From: an uncultured Veillonella sp.
GTDB lineage: Bacteria > Bacillota > Negativicutes > Veillonellales > Veillonellaceae
Length of the DNA: 61,304 nucleotides
Reading direction: 5' to 3'
Assembly: GCA_934202215.1 (NCBI GenBank)
Contig: CAKPXR010000003.1
Location: 1-61,304 of the forward strand
The position numbers were made by a program, and so were the translations under genes. Of the stretch, positions 17,782 through 27,329 are shown piece by piece (position 1 is the first letter of the stretch; each line of letters starts with the position of its first letter). The notes below the pieces were generated by a model, which was given only the letters and a program-made list of their open reading frames with translations, made no database searches and had not been told where the DNA came from.

Positions 17782-18707
17782 GCTAATCCTTCTCTACGGA
17801 TTAAGTCCATAGCTTTATTAAATATAAAATCTTTAGATGTATTGCTATCAATATGTATCCATTGAATATATGGCATACGTTTATACCAAGTGATTTGACG
17901 CTTCGCAAAATGTCGTGTATTCTTCTTGATTAAATCACGACATTCATCAAGGGTAATACCACCATTCATATATTCTACAACCTCTTTATAACCAATGCCT
18001 TTAAAAGCTTGGCAATCCGGATTTACTCCAGATTTAACAAGTTGCTCTACTTCTTCAATCAAACCTGCATCAAACATCATATCAACGCGTAAATTAATGC
18101 GTTCATATAACTTATCACGGTCTCTCATAAGACCTATAACAGGTCCTTTATAAGATACACCATCTTTTGTTTGATTACGTAATGAATCTACATCACCATG
18201 ATGCAATATCTCAATAGCCCGATACAAACGATGTTTGTCATTATATTGTATCTCTATATTATATTCTTTACCTAATGTGAAAGCATAGTCTCGTAAGCCT
18301 TCAATACCTTTTATTTTATAAAGCTCATCAAGTTTTGCTCGTAAATTTTCATCAGGCTTAACATCATTAAAGTTATAGTTCTCCAATAATGATTGAACAT
18401 ACAGTCCTGTGCCACCAGATAAAATAGGAAGAATATTCTGATCTTTTAAACTAGCGATAATCTCTTTCGCTTGGTCTTGAAAAATAGATACCGAATATGA
18501 ATCATTTGGTTCTAGTATATCAATGAGATGATGTTTTACCCGATTAAGTTCATCCAACGATGGTTTAGCGGTACCAATATTAAGTTGTTTATATACTTGG
18601 TAAGCATCACCAGAAATAACCTCAGCATTAAGTTGTTCAGCTAATTCCAAGGTAAGATCAGTTTTGCCCACCGCCGTAGGTCCAACGATGGTAATTAAGG
18701 GATTCAC
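17778..18707 (-). CDS. miaA: tRNA dimethylallyltransferase MiaA
   Basis: Transfers a dimethylallyl group to A37 of tRNAs reading UNN codons, the substrate later methylthiolated by MiaB (encoded four genes upstream). The 309-aa protein shows the P-loop VGPTAVGKTDL, SGDAYQVYKQLNIGTAKPS and SGGTGLYVQSLL, all MiaA landmarks, plus the C-terminal KKNTRHFAKRQITWYKR. It overlaps both neighbours by four bases, indicating one translationally coupled operon. Confidence 0.96.
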   Translation of the reverse strand: MNPLITIVGPTAVGKTDLTLELAEQLNAEVISGDAYQVYKQLNIGTAKPSLDELNRVKHHLIDILEPNDSYSVSIFQDQAKEIIASLKDQNILPILSGGTGLYVQSLLENYNFNDVKPDENLRAKLDELYKIKGIEGLRDYAFTLGKEYNIEIQYNDKHRLYRAIEILHHGDVDSLRNQTKDGVSYKGPVIGLMRDRDKLYERINLRVDMMFDAGLIEEVEQLVKSGVNPDCQAFKGIGYKEVVEYMNGGITLDECRDLIKKNTRHFAKRQITWYKRMPYIQWIHIDSNTSKDFIFNKAMDLIRREGLA

Positions 18708-19516
18708 AATAACTCCTTCATATATACACCATAGCCTATACGGCTATACTTTCCCCCCACCCATTGATGCGGTGGATACTTTTGAAAGACCGAACTAAAG
18801 GGTCGTTCTTTTATAATAACACCATAAGAGGCAACACGCATAGCCTCTGCCATGATATGATCATCAATATGACTTTCTACAGTATGACCACGAAGTGGCT
18901 TGAATTGAGGACTTTCCTCTACAGGCACTTCAAACATGGGATCAAAATAAATAATATCAACACTATTATCTGGTAGGCTAGGTAAATAGTTTTCATAGGT
19001 CTCATGTTGTACCTGAATACGACGTAACGCATTTGTTACACTATCCTCACTATGAATATAATGAGCCAATCCATAGGAAGTAGCAAGCCATATAGGAAAC
19101 GAACCTTCTAACCCTTGTATCTCTACATTAGGAAAAGCATAACTAACAATAATGCTATCACTAGCTAGGCCTATAGTAGAGTCGAGATATGTAAACTGCT
19201 GTCCATCAAGTATGCCTTTTTTATCCAGAATAGTTTGAACAGCATTAACTAGATGATCTCCTTCACCACGTTCTATACGTAATATACGTAGTTGTGCCAT
19301 AGAAAGATGAAAGCTATGTTGTTTATTTTCAGGAAAGTGGATGGTTAATCCAGATCCTGAAAGAACTGCAATATATTCACATTGATGTTCTCTAAATAAT
19401 GCCGGTATAGATGTTTTTCCACGTTTTATATAGGTCATATGCATAGAGGAAGCCAATGCTTTGGCTGCCTCCTGAATGGACTCATTAGATTTTTGAGATG
19501 TAGTTAACATATTCAT
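18704..19516 (-). CDS. RsmJ-like class I SAM-dependent methyltransferase
   Basis: A 270-aa protein with a C-terminal Rossmann methyltransferase domain. FTYLDSTIGLASDSIIVSY fits the SAM loop, and DIIYFDPMFEVP is a DPMF catalytic motif as in RsmJ (16S rRNA m2G1516). The first 75 residues look unlike E. coli RsmJ, so the RNA target is uncertain. It starts two bases after the mutL stop without a clear ribosome binding site and overlaps miaA by four bases. It may depend on coupled translation. Confidence 0.75.
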   Translation of the reverse strand: MNMLTTSQKSNESIQEAAKALASSMHMTYIKRGKTSIPALFREHQCEYIAVLSGSGLTIHFPENKQHSFHLSMAQLRILRIERGEGDHLVNAVQTILDKKGILDGQQFTYLDSTIGLASDSIIVSYAFPNVEIQGLEGSFPIWLATSYGLAHYIHSEDSVTNALRRIQVQHETYENYLPSLPDNSVDIIYFDPMFEVPVEESPQFKPLRGHTVESHIDDHIMAEAMRVASYGVIIKERPFSSVFQKYPPHQWVGGKYSRIGYGVYMKELL

Positions 19517-19517
19517 A

Positions 19518-21533
19518 TTAGGACCGTAAGAATAATTTCCCTAATTCATCAGGTGTAAACTTAATAATTGTTGGTCGACCATGAGGACATACATAAGGCT
19601 TTTCAGTACTAAATAAATCCTCAATTAAGGTAGTCATTTGATACATATTAAGGTTATGACCTGCCTTAATGGCCCCTCTACAAGATGCATAGGCTAACAT
19701 TTCATGACGCAACTGAGCCTTAGTAGGTTGTTGGTGGTCATGTAAGTAAGAAAATACATATTGGAGAATTTCAAACGCCTTAGATTCTACTAAATCTACA
19801 GGAGCGCCTACAAGTTTTATCTTTGTAGGACCACCTAATTCGACATCAAATCCAAGATCCAGTAATGTTTCTCGTTCTTCCTCTACCAAATTCATTTCAT
19901 CATCAGTGGCCTCACTATATTGAGGAACTAGTATAGATTGCATAGGAATTGATTCAGAAGACTTACAAAGCTTATCATAACGTACACGTTCATGAGCCGC
20001 ATGTTGATCTATAATATAGAGATCATCACCCTTTTTAGCCAAAATATAACAAGACGCAACTTGTCCCATCGGTAAGAACCCTGAATTTTGAATCGTACGT
20101 TCTTCCGTATTGTCTTCCCGAATATCTTGAGCTAAGGACTTAAATCTCTCAACATCCTCTTTCGTATAACTAGTATATTCAGTAGGGACAGCATCAAAAC
20201 TTTCATCTCTAAAGGATGACTGTTCATAAGTTGCCTTAGGCGCAGGTGGTGTGTACCCTTTAGTTTTAAGGTTCTCTACAAACTGCGTAGTTTCACTACG
20301 CATGACTTCGTACCCTTTTGTACGTCGTCCACCAAAGACCTTATCAAAATCTACCGCTGTTGCTATATGTTCAGCAGACTGCATCTCATCTTCTACCACA
20401 GAAGGTGTTCGATACGAATCATACGTACTATTGCCAGCGAAAGATGAACTACTATTACTATCCCTATTGTTACTATTGAAGTCAACTCCATTAGTGACTG
20501 TACCATTCATATAAGAGGATGATTCGCGTTCATATCGCTCATGGAGAGGATTATTTAAGGCATTTAAAATACCATGGTAAACTGCTTTAAATATAATCTT
20601 ATCGTCAGAAAATTTTACTTCACTCTTGCGAGGATGGACATTAATATCAACCATCTCAGCAGGAACAGTAATATTTAGGACCACTAAAGGATGACCATTT
20701 TTTGGCAATAATGCGTGATATGCATTATCTATAGCCTTCATTATAGTTTTATCAGAAATAACCCGGTTATTAACGATAATAGTCTGCCATATTCTCGTGC
20801 TTTTAAGAAGTGTTGGTTTACTCACCACACCATCGATATAGATAGAGTCACTTTCATAAGAAACAGTAAATATATCATCCTTAGTTTTATAGCCATATAG
20901 GGCAGCTACAGTATCACCAATATTACCATTTCCAGGCGTAATGATAGCCACTCGATCATCAATGATGAGCTTAAAGGAAATGTGTGGATTACTAAGAGCT
21001 AATTTTCCTACAATATCTTGAATCTTAGACGATTCTGTACGTTCTGTTTTCAAGAATTTACGGCGAGCTGGCGTATTATAGAACAAATCTCTAATTTCAA
21101 TTGTCGTACCAGGTGCTGCACCGTAAGGAATACAATCGGTAAAAGTACCACCGTCTACGGTAATACGAGTCCCTAAATCAGAATCTGCTTTACGTGTAGT
21201 CAAGGAAAAATGAGATACAGAGGCAATACTAGCCAATGCTTCACCACGGAAGCCGAGAGATGCAATATCAAACAAATCCTCTACATGCTGAATTTTAGAT
21301 GTAGCATGGCGTAAGATTGCTAACCGTGCATCCTCTTCGGTCATGCCAATACCATTATCGGTAATGCGCATATATGCCACACCACCATCTCCAATTTCTA
21401 CCTCTATATTTGTAGCAGAAGCGTCAATGGAGTTTTCAATGAGCTCTTTAATAACTGATGCGGGGCGCTCAACGACTTCACCAGCAGCTATCTTATTGAT
21501 TGTGGTTTCATCCAATACATGAATGATAGCCAT
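19518..21533 (-). CDS. mutL: DNA mismatch repair protein MutL
   Basis: A 671-aa GHKL ATPase/endonuclease that follows MutS in mismatch repair. N-terminal motifs: ELIENSIDA, DNGIGM, RHATSK and GFRGEALASI. A low-complexity Ser/Asn-rich linker spans about 335-420. The C-terminal domain has IDQHAAHERVRYD, SCRGAIKAG and CPHGRPT, so it is the endonuclease-type MutL. The last acidic residue of DQHAx2Ex4E is Asp here instead of Glu. The ATG overlaps the mutS stop (TAATG). Confidence 0.96.
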   Translation of the reverse strand: MAIIHVLDETTINKIAAGEVVERPASVIKELIENSIDASATNIEVEIGDGGVAYMRITDNGIGMTEEDARLAILRHATSKIQHVEDLFDIASLGFRGEALASIASVSHFSLTTRKADSDLGTRITVDGGTFTDCIPYGAAPGTTIEIRDLFYNTPARRKFLKTERTESSKIQDIVGKLALSNPHISFKLIIDDRVAIITPGNGNIGDTVAALYGYKTKDDIFTVSYESDSIYIDGVVSKPTLLKSTRIWQTIIVNNRVISDKTIMKAIDNAYHALLPKNGHPLVVLNITVPAEMVDINVHPRKSEVKFSDDKIIFKAVYHGILNALNNPLHERYERESSSYMNGTVTNGVDFNSNNRDSNSSSSFAGNSTYDSYRTPSVVEDEMQSAEHIATAVDFDKVFGGRRTKGYEVMRSETTQFVENLKTKGYTPPAPKATYEQSSFRDESFDAVPTEYTSYTKEDVERFKSLAQDIREDNTEERTIQNSGFLPMGQVASCYILAKKGDDLYIIDQHAAHERVRYDKLCKSSESIPMQSILVPQYSEATDDEMNLVEEERETLLDLGFDVELGGPTKIKLVGAPVDLVESKAFEILQYVFSYLHDHQQPTKAQLRHEMLAYASCRGAIKAGHNLNMYQMTTLIEDLFSTEKPYVCPHGRPTIIKFTPDELGKLFLRS

Positions 21534-24166
21534 TATTTCCCGCCTCCTTTACGAGCCTCCTCTTGAAGTTCATATAATTTATTTAACGCTTCAATAGGTG
21601 TCATGCTCATTACGTCCACTTCTAGCAAGCTATCAACTACTGAATGAGTAAATAAGTTACCTAGTGGAGAATCACTAACCTGTTTAGAGGCTGGTTTAAC
21701 TACATTAGTAGGTTGACCGCCAATCACACGATTGTTTAAGTCACTAGCATCATGACTTTGGTCTTCTAAGGATTCTAAAATCACTTCTGCTCGTTTTAGT
21801 ACAGAATTAGGTAAACCCGCTAATCTGGCTACGTGAATACCATAGCTTCTGTCTGCACCACCTTTAATAATGCGGCGTAAGAATGCCACATCCTTACCTT
21901 TTTCTTTTACTGCTACAGTATAATTTTTTAATTTACTATAGCTTTCTTCTAAACAGATCAACTCATGGTAATGTGTAGCAAATAATGTTTTGCCATGAAT
22001 ATGCTTGCAAATATGCTCTACTACAGCTTGGGCGATACTCAATCCATCAAAGGTACTCGTACCACGCCCAATTTCGTCGAGAATAATCAAGCTATTGTGT
22101 GTGGCATTTTCTAATATATATGCTACCTCTTTCATTTCTACCATGAAAGTACTTTGACCAGTAGAAATATCATCACTTGCACCTACACGCGTAAAGATAC
22201 GATCTACAGGTGAAATAGATGCTTCACGAGCAGGAATGAAAGATCCGACTTGAGCCATAATCATTAAAATAGCCGCTTGACGCATATACGTTGATTTACC
22301 AGCCATGTTAGGTCCTGTAATGAGCAAGAACTCCTCATCATCATGATTTAAAACGATATCATTCGGTACAAAGACCTCACGTTTTAAGAATTTTTCAATA
22401 ACAGGATGACGACCATCACGAATATTAATTTGTCCATTCATTACAATGGTAGGACAAATATAATTCTCTTCATAGCCTACAAGTGCTAAGGAACCTAATA
22501 CATCAAGCTCAGCAAGAGCACGAGCTGTCTCTTGTACATCTTTTATAACGAGTTTAATATCATTTCGTAATTGTTGATATAGTTCATGTTCTAAAGCGAT
22601 TATCTTGTCTTTAGCGCTGAGAATTTTGATTTCAAACTCTTTTAATTCCGGTGTAATATAACGCTCTGCATTGGCTAAGGTTTGTTTTCGAATAAAGTAA
22701 TCCGGTACTTGCTCAGATTTACTGTGAGATACTTCAAAATAGTAACCAAACACCTTATTATAGCCAGTTTTAATCTTAGATAAACCGGTAGCCTCTTTAA
22801 TGTCAGCTTCCATCTTAGCTAGCCATTGTTCACTATTCGTAGCCAATGAACGTAGTTCATCTAAATCCTGATTAAAACCATCCTTAATAACTCGACCTTC
22901 TTTCAATGTCAGCGCTGGCTGATCAGCAATAGCACGACATAATAGGTCATATATATCTTTATGATCTTGAATGCGATCATTAATAGAAGTTAATGATAAG
23001 CTCGCACATGTGCTCAATACATTTTTAATATCTGGCAAAACAGCTAATGATTCACGAAGTGCTGTTAAGTCCCTTGGGGACACAGATCCAGTTTCTACAC
23101 GCCCTACAATACGTTCAAAATCATAAATACAGTCTAGCAGGCTGCGGATATGAGAGCGTTCTGCACCACGTGTAATAAGTTCTGCTACAGCAGCTTGTCT
23201 ACGTTGTATTTGATTAACATCAGTTAATGGACTTTCAAGCCATTGTTTTAATAGACGTGCGCCCATTGGTGTTAATGTACGATCAAGTACATCAAGTAAT
23301 GTACCTTTCTGGCCTCCATCTCGTAGGTTGTGAGTAATCTCTAAATGACGTAAAGAAGATGTATCTAAAATCAGGCGATTACCTACACTCAATTGATGAA
23401 CATAGTTAATGTGATAAATTTCAGACTTAATGATATCCTCTAAATATAAGAGCATATAACCCAAAGCTTCCCATACATCCTCTTCCATGAGACCTAGATC
23501 ACCAAAGTGAGTAACAGCCTTTTCCGCTACTTCGCGCTGTGTATGATATGTACTAAATGGAGATAATACAATATTACTGAATTGATTATCCATAAAGTCT
23601 TTTATATCTTGCGGTAATACTGTTCCCTCAGGCAATATAATTTCACTTGGACGATACATGCTGAGTGCATCAAACATATCGCTTCGTTTTTCACAATCCG
23701 TAATGCGATGCCAAATAACTTCCCCTGTAGATACATCAGAAAATACAAGTATCCATGCATCTTTTACCATATAAAATAACGATAAAAAGTTATTTGACCG
23801 TGCATCATTACCATTTTCAGTCATTACAGTCCCTGGTGTAATGACCTTAATAACGTCACGCTTAACGATGCCCTTAACTGCTTTAGGGTCTTCTAATTGT
23901 TCACAAATAGCTACCTTATAGCCTTTTTTTACCAAGGTCTCTATATAGCTTTCAGCAGCATGAAAAGGAACGCCACACATCGGTGTGCGTTCCTCATCTC
24001 CTGTTGGGCGACCGGTTAAGGTTATGTTAAGTTCACGAGATGCAATTAATGCATCATCATTAAATAATTCATAAAAGTCACCTAAACGAAAAAACAGTAA
24101 TTCTTCAGAATATCTAGATTTAATATCTAAATACTGCTCCATCATAGGTGTTTGCTTTTTTGCCAT
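21533..24166 (-). CDS. mutS: DNA mismatch recognition protein MutS
   Basis: An 877-aa protein that clamps on mispaired DNA. The N-terminal mismatch-reading motif is GDFYELF. The ATPase domain has Walker A TGPNMAGKST, Walker B LIILDEIGRGTSTFDG and the FATHYHEL switch. ATG 24166 (MAKKQTPMMEQY), with AAAGGGGTAAGT before it, is preferred over a 12-residue longer frame that overlaps miaB. The spacer to miaB is two bases. The order miaB-mutS-mutL-miaA is widespread in clostridia. Confidence 0.97.
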   Translation of the reverse strand: MAKKQTPMMEQYLDIKSRYSEELLFFRLGDFYELFNDDALIASRELNITLTGRPTGDEERTPMCGVPFHAAESYIETLVKKGYKVAICEQLEDPKAVKGIVKRDVIKVITPGTVMTENGNDARSNNFLSLFYMVKDAWILVFSDVSTGEVIWHRITDCEKRSDMFDALSMYRPSEIILPEGTVLPQDIKDFMDNQFSNIVLSPFSTYHTQREVAEKAVTHFGDLGLMEEDVWEALGYMLLYLEDIIKSEIYHINYVHQLSVGNRLILDTSSLRHLEITHNLRDGGQKGTLLDVLDRTLTPMGARLLKQWLESPLTDVNQIQRRQAAVAELITRGAERSHIRSLLDCIYDFERIVGRVETGSVSPRDLTALRESLAVLPDIKNVLSTCASLSLTSINDRIQDHKDIYDLLCRAIADQPALTLKEGRVIKDGFNQDLDELRSLATNSEQWLAKMEADIKEATGLSKIKTGYNKVFGYYFEVSHSKSEQVPDYFIRKQTLANAERYITPELKEFEIKILSAKDKIIALEHELYQQLRNDIKLVIKDVQETARALAELDVLGSLALVGYEENYICPTIVMNGQINIRDGRHPVIEKFLKREVFVPNDIVLNHDDEEFLLITGPNMAGKSTYMRQAAILMIMAQVGSFIPAREASISPVDRIFTRVGASDDISTGQSTFMVEMKEVAYILENATHNSLIILDEIGRGTSTFDGLSIAQAVVEHICKHIHGKTLFATHYHELICLEESYSKLKNYTVAVKEKGKDVAFLRRIIKGGADRSYGIHVARLAGLPNSVLKRAEVILESLEDQSHDASDLNNRVIGGQPTNVVKPASKQVSDSPLGNLFTHSVVDSLLEVDVMSMTPIEALNKLYELQEEARKGGGK

Positions 24167-24168
24167 AC

Positions 24169-25485
24169 TTACCCCTTTTGTATTGTACCGTAGCAAACCC
24201 AAGTTTGTGCTTTATCAATATAGGCTGGTACTGTTTCGCCAATTGATAAAGAGTCGTCTTTCGGGAATAATACCATTTTATTGCCCGATGTGCGACCAAA
24301 CCACATATCTTCATCACGAGGACTTGGCCCCTCTACAATAATATCAAACACTTGCCCTTCCATAGGTTTATTTAGTTCATAAGAGATTTCATTTTGCACA
24401 TCCATCAATGTTTGTAAACGTACGCGTTTAACCTCTTCTGGAACTTGATCATCCATAGTCGCTGCTGGGGTTCCAGAACGTTTAGAATAAATGAATGTAT
24501 AAGCCATATCATAACGTACATCTTTTAACAATTGTAATGTAGCTTGGAAGTCTTCCTCTGTTTCCCCTGGGAAACCTACGATAATATCTGTAGTAACTGC
24601 TAGATCTTTAATTTTCTCACGACAGTAAGAAAGTAATTCTTTGTAATGTTCTACTGTATAATGACGGTTCATTTTCTTCAAAATACGGTCTGAACCGGAT
24701 TGAATAGGTAAATGTAAATGGGTAACGATATTAGAAGATCGACCAAGTGCATCTATCATAGATTTAGTCATATCTTGGGGATGACTCGTCATATAGCGAA
24801 TACGTTCAATTCCTGGAATGCCATCGAGGGCATCAACTAATGTACCAAAATCAGTACCATCTTTGAAATCTAAACCGTAAGAGTTTACATTTTGTCCTAA
24901 TAACGTGATTTCTTTAAACCCTTTTGCACCTAGTTCAGTAACCTCTTTTACAATGGCGTCTACAGGACGACTTATCTCTCTACCACGAACGTGAGGAACA
25001 ATACAATAAGTACAGAACTTATTGCAACCATTCATAATAGGTACCCATGCATAAAAGGTGCCATTAGGTTTTGCTTCCAATTCAGGTAGTACAGAATTAT
25101 CCATATCCACATTGATTTGATGTGTATGACCGCGTTGAACCTCTTCGATCATTTCATTAATATGTTGAATATTATGAGTACCTAATACAATATCAATATG
25201 TGGAGCCCGTTTAAACATTTCCGCTTGATTCTTCTGAGCCATACAACCTGTAACAGCAAGAATGAGATTTTTGTTTTTACGCTTTAGTCTCATTAGCTCA
25301 CCTATGCGGCCATAGACTTTAGTTTCTGCATTCTCACGCACTGCACAAGTATTTAATAAGATTAAATCTGCAGTTTCTACGTCCTCTGTAGGCGTATAGC
25401 CTACAGATTCTAACTGATGCGATAAACGCTCAGAATCAGCAGTATTCATTTGGCAACCATAGGTGTAAATATAATAAGACTTCAT
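24169..25485 (-). CDS. miaB: tRNA i6A37 methylthiotransferase MiaB
   Basis: A 438-aa radical-SAM enzyme that converts i6A37 to ms2i6A37, acting on the MiaA product. Cysteines: N-terminal cluster Cys11, Cys47, Cys81 and radical-SAM C154xxxC158xxC161 (NGCNKFCTYCIVP). YTYGCQMN is the MiaB signature. A C-terminal TRAM domain spans about 370-438. It precedes mutS by two bases and follows the P-loop/Asp23-like gene by eight. Confidence 0.96.
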   Translation of the reverse strand: MKSYYIYTYGCQMNTADSERLSHQLESVGYTPTEDVETADLILLNTCAVRENAETKVYGRIGELMRLKRKNKNLILAVTGCMAQKNQAEMFKRAPHIDIVLGTHNIQHINEMIEEVQRGHTHQINVDMDNSVLPELEAKPNGTFYAWVPIMNGCNKFCTYCIVPHVRGREISRPVDAIVKEVTELGAKGFKEITLLGQNVNSYGLDFKDGTDFGTLVDALDGIPGIERIRYMTSHPQDMTKSMIDALGRSSNIVTHLHLPIQSGSDRILKKMNRHYTVEHYKELLSYCREKIKDLAVTTDIIVGFPGETEEDFQATLQLLKDVRYDMAYTFIYSKRSGTPAATMDDQVPEEVKRVRLQTLMDVQNEISYELNKPMEGQVFDIIVEGPSPRDEDMWFGRTSGNKMVLFPKDDSLSIGETVPAYIDKAQTWVCYGTIQKG

Positions 25486-25493
25486 TCTAACTC

Positions 25494-26369
25494 CTATACT
25501 TTAACAATTTTACGTTTTGTTTCTATAATATTCTTAACTTTTATGGACATTCGTTCAATAGACATGCCTGTAATATACTCAATTTCATTACGAACAGACT
25601 TTTGCACCTGTTGCATTAATGGTTTAACAGGATAACCATGTTCAATAACGACAGCCATATCTACAACTAAACCATTTTGGCCTTTGTCACTTTTTTTGAA
25701 GGAAATAACACTAGATTCATCAACACCAACAACTTTTTTTAAGCCATTGCGAATCAATTTAATAATTACATCATCATCAAAGGTGAGTCGTCCATAATAG
25801 CTGAAAGCAGGACGAACTACAGACCGTTCAAAACCTTCTGATCCAATTTGCCCCAATGTGTCTTGGTCTTGTTTTTTTAAAGTACGTCGGCGCCACATAG
25901 TTTTAATAGGATCAATCAAATACCCTCTAAAATGAGGTTTTAATTCCATTGTTGGAACTGGAATAATATGTTTACCCTCTTTTAGACGTGCATGCTGTGC
26001 TTTTTCAATTTCTTTAGGTGTAGCTACATCTTCAATACGAATATATCGATCAGGATCTTGCAAGCCTAGTGCCTTCGTAATCTTCTTAACCATGTTATCG
26101 GATGTACCAATAATCATAAGCTTATTAGGATTGATTTTATCCAATTGCTCGCGCACTGATTTAACTTGTACTTCATCTTGGAAAATGGCACGACGAACAG
26201 CTTTTAATCGACTAGATTCCTTTTTTGCAGAAAAACCAGCTACAATCTTATTATCATGAATCAAAATACCATCATCGATAATACATTCAATATTATTTTC
26301 ATGAGCAACTACGAGCGCACGATGGCTTTTACCAGTGCCACTACTACCTACAAATGCAACGACTTCCAT
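25494..26369 (-). CDS. P-loop NTPase fused to an Asp23/Gls24-like domain
   Basis: A 291-aa protein of unknown role. The N-terminus has a Walker A-like GSSGTGKSH (8-16) followed by about 170 residues of NTPase-like sequence, including LMIIGTSDNMV. The last 100 residues (SYYGRLTFDDDVI...) with VVDMAVVIEHGYPVKP and VQKSVRNEIEYITG resemble Asp23/Gls24 (DUF322) alkaline/envelope-stress proteins. ATG 26369 is preceded by AATGAGGTTGACT; a start four residues earlier uses that Shine-Dalgarno as its own codons. It sits 15 bases after the PHP gene and upstream of miaB. The NTPase assignment is fairly clear; the function is not known. Confidence 0.65.
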   Translation of the reverse strand: MEVVAFVGSSGTGKSHRALVVAHENNIECIIDDGILIHDNKIVAGFSAKKESSRLKAVRRAIFQDEVQVKSVREQLDKINPNKLMIIGTSDNMVKKITKALGLQDPDRYIRIEDVATPKEIEKAQHARLKEGKHIIPVPTMELKPHFRGYLIDPIKTMWRRRTLKKQDQDTLGQIGSEGFERSVVRPAFSYYGRLTFDDDVIIKLIRNGLKKVVGVDESSVISFKKSDKGQNGLVVDMAVVIEHGYPVKPLMQQVQKSVRNEIEYITGMSIERMSIKVKNIIETKRKIVKV

Positions 26370-26384
26370 AGTCAACCTCATTAT

Positions 26385-27212
26385 TTATAACAAACTAATA
26401 AATTCTGATACATCTTCAGCGGATACCAAGTAATCTCCAAATTTATCCGGCGCTTTTCCAGGAATACCATGATAATCAGAACCACCTGTAATAAACAAGT
26501 TATGTTCTTTAGCTAATGCTTTATATCGTTTCACATCATCAGCGTTATGTTTAGTATGGTAGACCTCCATACCATCAAAATCATAAGCTAACATTTCCAC
26601 CACATACTCATCACTAGTTACCAATTTAGGATGAGCCATAACGGCAAGGCCACCAGCTTTATGAATAATATCAATAATATATGGAACATCAACCTTAACC
26701 TTAGGCACATAGCAAGGGCTATCTTTTCGGAGAATCCCCTTGAATACATCATTGATATCCTTAGCATAGCCACCATCAATTAATAACTGTCCAATATGTG
26801 GGCGCCCATAAGCTTGTGTCTTAGGAAATTTTTTGAGTAGGTCATCTTTTGATATTAAATATCCAGCATTAATACAACGCTTAATAATCTCATCAATCCG
26901 CTCTTCACGTTTCGATTTAAAGTATGTAATGAAATCTCTTAATTCTTGATTCGTTTCATCAAAACGATATCCAAGGATATGAATAGATTTATCTTTATAA
27001 TCAGCACTAAATTCACAACCATTAATAATTTTAATGGTTTCCGCTGGATCTAATTGTTCTTGAGCGGTACGCAATGCTTTAATACCATCAATTTCATCAT
27101 GGTCAGTTAAAGCCATCATAGATAGATTACAATCTAAGACATGACGTAATAATTCTTCTGGACTTTTTACACCATCAGAATAGATAGAATGCATGTGAAA
27201 ATCAACAAGCAT
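26385..27212 (-). CDS. PHP-domain metal-dependent phosphoesterase
   Basis: A 275-aa member of the PHP family related to YciV/RNase AM, which hydrolyse 3',5'-nucleoside bisphosphates or RNA 5' ends. Metal-site motifs in order: DFHMHSIYSDG (about 4-14), TDHDEIDG, GCEFSADY, MAHPKLV, EVYHTKH and GGSDYHG. GGGAGGTGCTCT precedes the ATG. Its own promoter (27275-27247) lies between it and the proS terminator. The exact substrate is inferred from relatives. Confidence 0.85.
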   Translation of the reverse strand: MLVDFHMHSIYSDGVKSPEELLRHVLDCNLSMMALTDHDEIDGIKALRTAQEQLDPAETIKIINGCEFSADYKDKSIHILGYRFDETNQELRDFITYFKSKREERIDEIIKRCINAGYLISKDDLLKKFPKTQAYGRPHIGQLLIDGGYAKDINDVFKGILRKDSPCYVPKVKVDVPYIIDIIHKAGGLAVMAHPKLVTSDEYVVEMLAYDFDGMEVYHTKHNADDVKRYKALAKEHNLFITGGSDYHGIPGKAPDKFGDYLVSAEDVSEFISLL

Positions 27213-27246
27213 AGAGCACCTCCCATTACAATTATCCTATCTTTTA

Positions 27247-27275
27247 ATTATGACTGATTTAGCTAATTTATTCAA
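27247..27275 (-). promoter_or_regulatory. Promoter of the PHP-miaB-mutS unit
   Basis: TTGAAT (27275-27270), a 17-base spacer and CATAAT (27252-27247), located just after the proS terminator and about 35 bases before the PHP gene. Confidence 0.6.
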
Positions 27276-27285
27276 GATGAGATAG

Positions 27286-27326
27286 AAAAATTGCGACCCT
27301 AATGAGTATTCACTAGAATCGCAATT
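27286..27326 (-). terminator. proS terminator
   Basis: AATTGCGA/TCGCAATT stem (27326-27319 with 27296-27289), capped by a 7-bp CTAGTGA/TCATTAG inner stem with one wobble, followed by TTTTT. It ends the long rpsB-to-proS unit. Confidence 0.85.
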
Positions 27327-27329
27327 TAA

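Noticed and set aside
24120..24317. 65-aa minus frame overlapping the miaB end and mutS start
   Set aside because: Lies in another frame across two certain genes; no family features.
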